Source of the DNA: Thermoplasmata archaeon
Lineage (GTDB): Archaea > Thermoplasmatota > Thermoplasmata > Lutacidiplasmatales > UBA184
Assembly: GCA_030044475.1 (NCBI GenBank)
Contig: JASHVP010000120.1
Span: 1-7,292, forward strand
DNA length: 7,292 nucleotides
Direction of reading: 5' to 3'
In this document: positions 5,439 to 7,292 of the stretch, piece by piece
Layout of the letters: each line of letters opens with the position of its first letter
How positions within the stretch are numbered: position 1 is the stretch's first letter
Program-made: the position numbers and the translations under genes
Notes under the pieces: generated by a model
Seen by the model: the letters and a program-made list of their open reading frames with translations, nothing else
The model's database searches: none
Told to the model about the DNA's origin: nothing

Positions 5439-5464
5439 GGTCAGTCGGGGCGTCGCGAGGCGGA

Positions 5465-5538
5465 TGCCGCGGGCCGGGCTTGAACCGGCGGCTTCAAGAT
5501 CTTCAGTCTTGCACTCTCCCAAACTGAGTTACCGCGGC
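5465..5538 (-). tRNA. tRNA-Phe (anticodon GAA)
   Basis: Read on the minus strand, all four arms fold. The acceptor is GCCGCGG paired with CCGCGGC; the D stem is ACUC/GAGU around AGUUUGGGA; the anticodon stem is CAAGA/UCUUG with loop CUGAAGA, giving GAA; the variable loop is AAGCC; the T stem is GCCGG/CCGGC with loop UUCAAGC. The discriminator is A at 5465. It is 74 nt with no intron and no encoded CCA, which must be added after transcription. The first D-stem pair is A10-U25 rather than the common G10-C25. A TATA box lies about 30 nt upstream and topA is divergent. Confidence 0.96.
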
Positions 5539-5602
5539 GTCCGAGCGGGCGACCCGTCCCGTCGTATAAAGCCCCGTTGGCGGACCGCGGCCGGACGCCG
5601 CG
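5533..5602. repeat. 11-bp inverted repeat spanning the tRNA-Phe 5' end
   Basis: CGCGGCGTCCG (5533-5543) and CGGACGCCGCG (5592-5602) are perfect reverse complements 48 nt apart, flanking the tRNA TATA box. The first copy covers most of the tRNA 5' acceptor strand plus 5 flanking bases. Rearrangement scar, regulatory element or GC-rich coincidence are all possible. Confidence 0.45.
5564..5570 (-). promoter_or_regulatory. TATA box of tRNA-Phe
   Basis: TTTATAC on the minus strand is an isolated A/T-rich run centred about 29 nt upstream of the tRNA 5' end, the normal distance for an archaeal TATA box. It probably also drives the NUDIX-like gene downstream. Confidence 0.75.
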
Positions 5603-5659
5603 TACCGAACGCGCGCGCCCACGTTCGAGACGCAGTTTTGCCGCCGGCCGTCCCGTCCC

Positions 5660-5665
5660 TTTATC
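5660..5665 (+). promoter_or_regulatory. TATA box of topA
   Basis: TTTATC is centred about 29 nt before GTG 5692, so transcription should begin within a few bases of the start codon. No Shine-Dalgarno is seen, which fits a leaderless or nearly leaderless mRNA. Confidence 0.65.
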
Positions 5666-5666
5666 T

Positions 5667-5693
5667 ACGGTGCGCCGCCTGATACGGCACCGT
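5667..5693. repeat. 7-bp inverted repeat at the topA start
   Basis: ACGGTGC (5667-5673) and GCACCGT (5687-5693) are perfect reverse complements around 13 nt. The right arm includes the first two bases of the topA start codon, so a bound protein would block transcription initiation. Arms are short and chance is possible. Confidence 0.35.
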
Positions 5694-7292
5694 GACCCGC
5701 AGCCTCGTCGTCGCGGAGAAGTTCAACACCGCGCTCCGCATCGCGATCGTCCTCTCCGACGGCCGCATGAAGCGGAAGCGCATCGCCGGGACGAACGTCT
5801 TCGAGTTCGAGCGGCCGGAGGGACCGTACGCGGTCGTCGGCCTGCGGGGCCACATCGTCGAGCTCGACTACCCGAAGGAGCTCGCGGAGTGGTCGCTCGG
5901 GACGCTCGGGAAGCTCCTCGAAACGCCCCCGCTCAAGCAGGTCACGGAGACCGGGATCGTCAGCGCGCTGCAGTCGATCGTGCGCGAGTTCGACCGGGTG
6001 ATCATCGCGACCGACTTCGACCGCGAGGGGGAGTTGATCGGGCTCGAGTGCCTCGAGCTGCTGCAGAAGGTCCACCCCTCGATCGAGGTGCGGCGGGCGC
6101 GGTACAGCGCGCTCACCCGCGACGTGATCGAGCAGAGCTTCGCCCAGCTCCAGGAGCTCGACCACGCCCTCGCGGAGGCGGCCGAGGCGCGGCAGGAGAT
6201 CGACCTCGTCTGGGGGGCCCTCCTGACCCGGTTCCTGTCGCTCACGGCGGGCCAGCGAGGACGCTCGTTCCTGTCGGTCGGCCGCGTGCAGACCCCGACC
6301 CTGGCGCTGCTCGTCGAGCGGGACCAGGCGATCAAGGAGTTCACCCCGACCCCCTATTGGGAGCTGTTCGCGAGCGGCGAGAAGGACGGGGAGGCGTTCC
6401 GCCTCCACCACGCCCACGGGATCTGGGAGGCGAAGGGCGAGGCGGAGCGGGTCCACGACCGGGTCCGGGGCGCCGACAGCGGGGTCGTCCGCGAGTTCGC
6501 CGAGGAGGAGACGAAGCGGCGCCCGCCCGTGCCGTTCTCGACCACGTTGTTCGTCGCCGAGGCGACGCGGCTGGGGCTCGGGGCCGCCTACGCGATGCGG
6601 ATCGCGGAGGACCTCTACACCCAGGGACTGATCAGCTACCCGCGGACGGACAACACCGTGTACCCCCGCGGGTTGGGCCTCCGGACGCTCGTCGAGAAGT
6701 TCCGCGACGGACCGTTCGGCGAGGCCGCCGAGTTCGTCCTGGCGCAACCGACGTTCCGCGCGACCCGGGGGCGCACGGAGACGACCGACCACCCCCCGAT
6801 CTACCCGACCAGCGCCGTCGACCCGAAGAAGCTGCGGGCCGACCACGCGCGGGTCTACGAGCTCGTCGTCCGGAGGTTCCTCGCGACCGTCGCGCCCGAC
6901 GCGATCGGACGGAGCCGCACGGTCGCCGTCGAGGTCCGCGGCGAGCGGTTCGAGGGGAAGGGCCAGACGCTCCTCGACCCCGGATGGTACCGCGTCTATC
7001 CGTACAGCTCGCCGGAGGAGAGCCCGATGCCGCCGCTCGCCGTCGGCGAGACGGTGCGGATCACCTCGGTCGACCTCGTCGAGGAGCAGACGAAGCCGCC
7101 GCGCCGGTACTCGCAGGGATCGCTCATCCAGGAGATGGAGCGGCTCGGCCTCGGCACGAAGAGCACGCGGCACGACGTCGTCCAGAAGCTGTTCGACCGC
7201 CACTACGTCTCGGCCCGCCAGCTCGAGCCAACGTCGACGGGCGTCGCGGTGACCGAGGCGCTGAAAGCGCACGCCCCGGTGATCACGCGCCC
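5692..7292 (+). CDS. topA: DNA topoisomerase I, type IA (archaeal TopA), C-terminus cut off
   Basis: The first 533 complete codons of a type IA topoisomerase, which relaxes negative supercoils by passing a strand through a transient single-strand break. The N-terminal TOPRIM domain has E9 (LVVAEKFNTALRIA), LRGHIVELDYP (51-61) and the metal-binding ATDFDREGE with D108, D110 and E112. Then come ARQEIDLVWGALLTR (166-180), SVGRVQTPTLALL (195-207) and the catalytic tyrosine Y316 in GLISYPRTD (codon 6637-6639). Later archaeal-type motifs are TDHPPIYPT and SLIQEMERLGLGTKSTRHDVVQKL. The 5Y-CAP core is nearly complete; any C-terminal zinc fingers lie beyond the window. Start GTG 5692 puts the first strand where the family begins and lies about 29 nt downstream of TTTATC. 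No reverse-gyrase helicase part precedes it. Confidence 0.97.
   Translation, partial: MTRSLVVAEKFNTALRIAIVLSDGRMKRKRIAGTNVFEFERPEGPYAVVGLRGHIVELDYPKELAEWSLGTLGKLLETPPLKQVTETGIVSALQSIVREFDRVIIATDFDREGELIGLECLELLQKVHPSIEVRRARYSALTRDVIEQSFAQLQELDHALAEAAEARQEIDLVWGALLTRFLSLTAGQRGRSFLSVGRVQTPTLALLVERDQAIKEFTPTPYWELFASGEKDGEAFRLHHAHGIWEAKGEAERVHDRVRGADSGVVREFAEEETKRRPPVPFSTTLFVAEATRLGLGAAYAMRIAEDLYTQGLISYPRTDNTVYPRGLGLRTLVEKFRDGPFGEAAEFVLAQPTFRATRGRTETTDHPPIYPTSAVDPKKLRADHARVYELVVRRFLATVAPDAIGRSRTVAVEVRGERFEGKGQTLLDPGWYRVYPYSSPEESPMPPLAVGETVRITSVDLVEEQTKPPRRYSQGSLIQEMERLGLGTKSTRHDVVQKLFDRHYVSARQLEPTSTGVAVTEALKAHAPVITR

Noticed and set aside
4545..5483. Plus-strand frame of 312 codons across the DUF35 end and NUDIX-like gene
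   Set aside because: Low-complexity Arg/Gly/Pro translation running across two genes and into the tRNA gene; not a plausible protein.
5665..7272. Long minus-strand open frame opposite topA
   Set aside because: Very Arg/Leu/Asp/Glu-rich translation with no family motifs; it is the antisense shadow of the clear topoisomerase gene in high-GC DNA.

Overview
The window is densely coding, very GC-rich archaeal DNA with GC strongly favoured at third codon positions. Three things point to Archaea: a type IA topoisomerase of the archaeal TopA form, an aMBF1-type zinc-ribbon/HTH regulator, and a tRNA-Phe gene without an encoded CCA end. TATA-like boxes about 25-30 nt upstream of predicted 5' ends agree. 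The high GC and gene mix would fit a GC-rich Thermoplasmatota-like lineage, but that placement is inference and weak.

Layout, left to right. (1) The 3' end of an unrecognised gene (2-211, +) is followed by a class I SAM-dependent methyltransferase (234-932, +). (2) A YciA-like hotdog acyl-CoA thioesterase (905-1390, +) and aMBF1 (1396-1842, +) form a likely operon, probably from a promoter inside the methyltransferase's dubious C-terminal tail. (3) argF, ornithine carbamoyltransferase (1852-2814, -), converges on aMBF1. (4) A 91-bp divergent promoter region (2815-2905) with a central CTTAAG and a 9-bp inverted repeat serves argF and a thiolase-like gene (2906-4330, +). The latter overlaps by 4 nt a DUF35 zinc-ribbon/OB-fold gene (4327-4854, +). 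(5) A degenerate NUDIX-fold gene (4861-5427, -) lies just downstream of tRNA-Phe(GAA) (5465-5538, -). (6) A second divergent promoter region (5539-5691) separates the tRNA from topA (5692 to the window end, +), which is probably translated from a leaderless or nearly leaderless mRNA.

The thiolase/DUF35 pair and the acyl-CoA thioesterase suggest acyl-CoA chemistry; the rest is housekeeping (arginine synthesis, transcription, translation, DNA topology). The most notable signal is that the thiolase-like protein has Gly where the nucleophilic Cys of thiolases belongs, while keeping its His motifs and its DUF35 partner. This recalls thiolase-fold aldolases such as Ltp2 more than a true thiolase. 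Second, ArgF reads HDLP where OTCases normally have HCLP. I see no mobile element, CRISPR array or defence system, and no gene-free stretch longer than about 150 nt.
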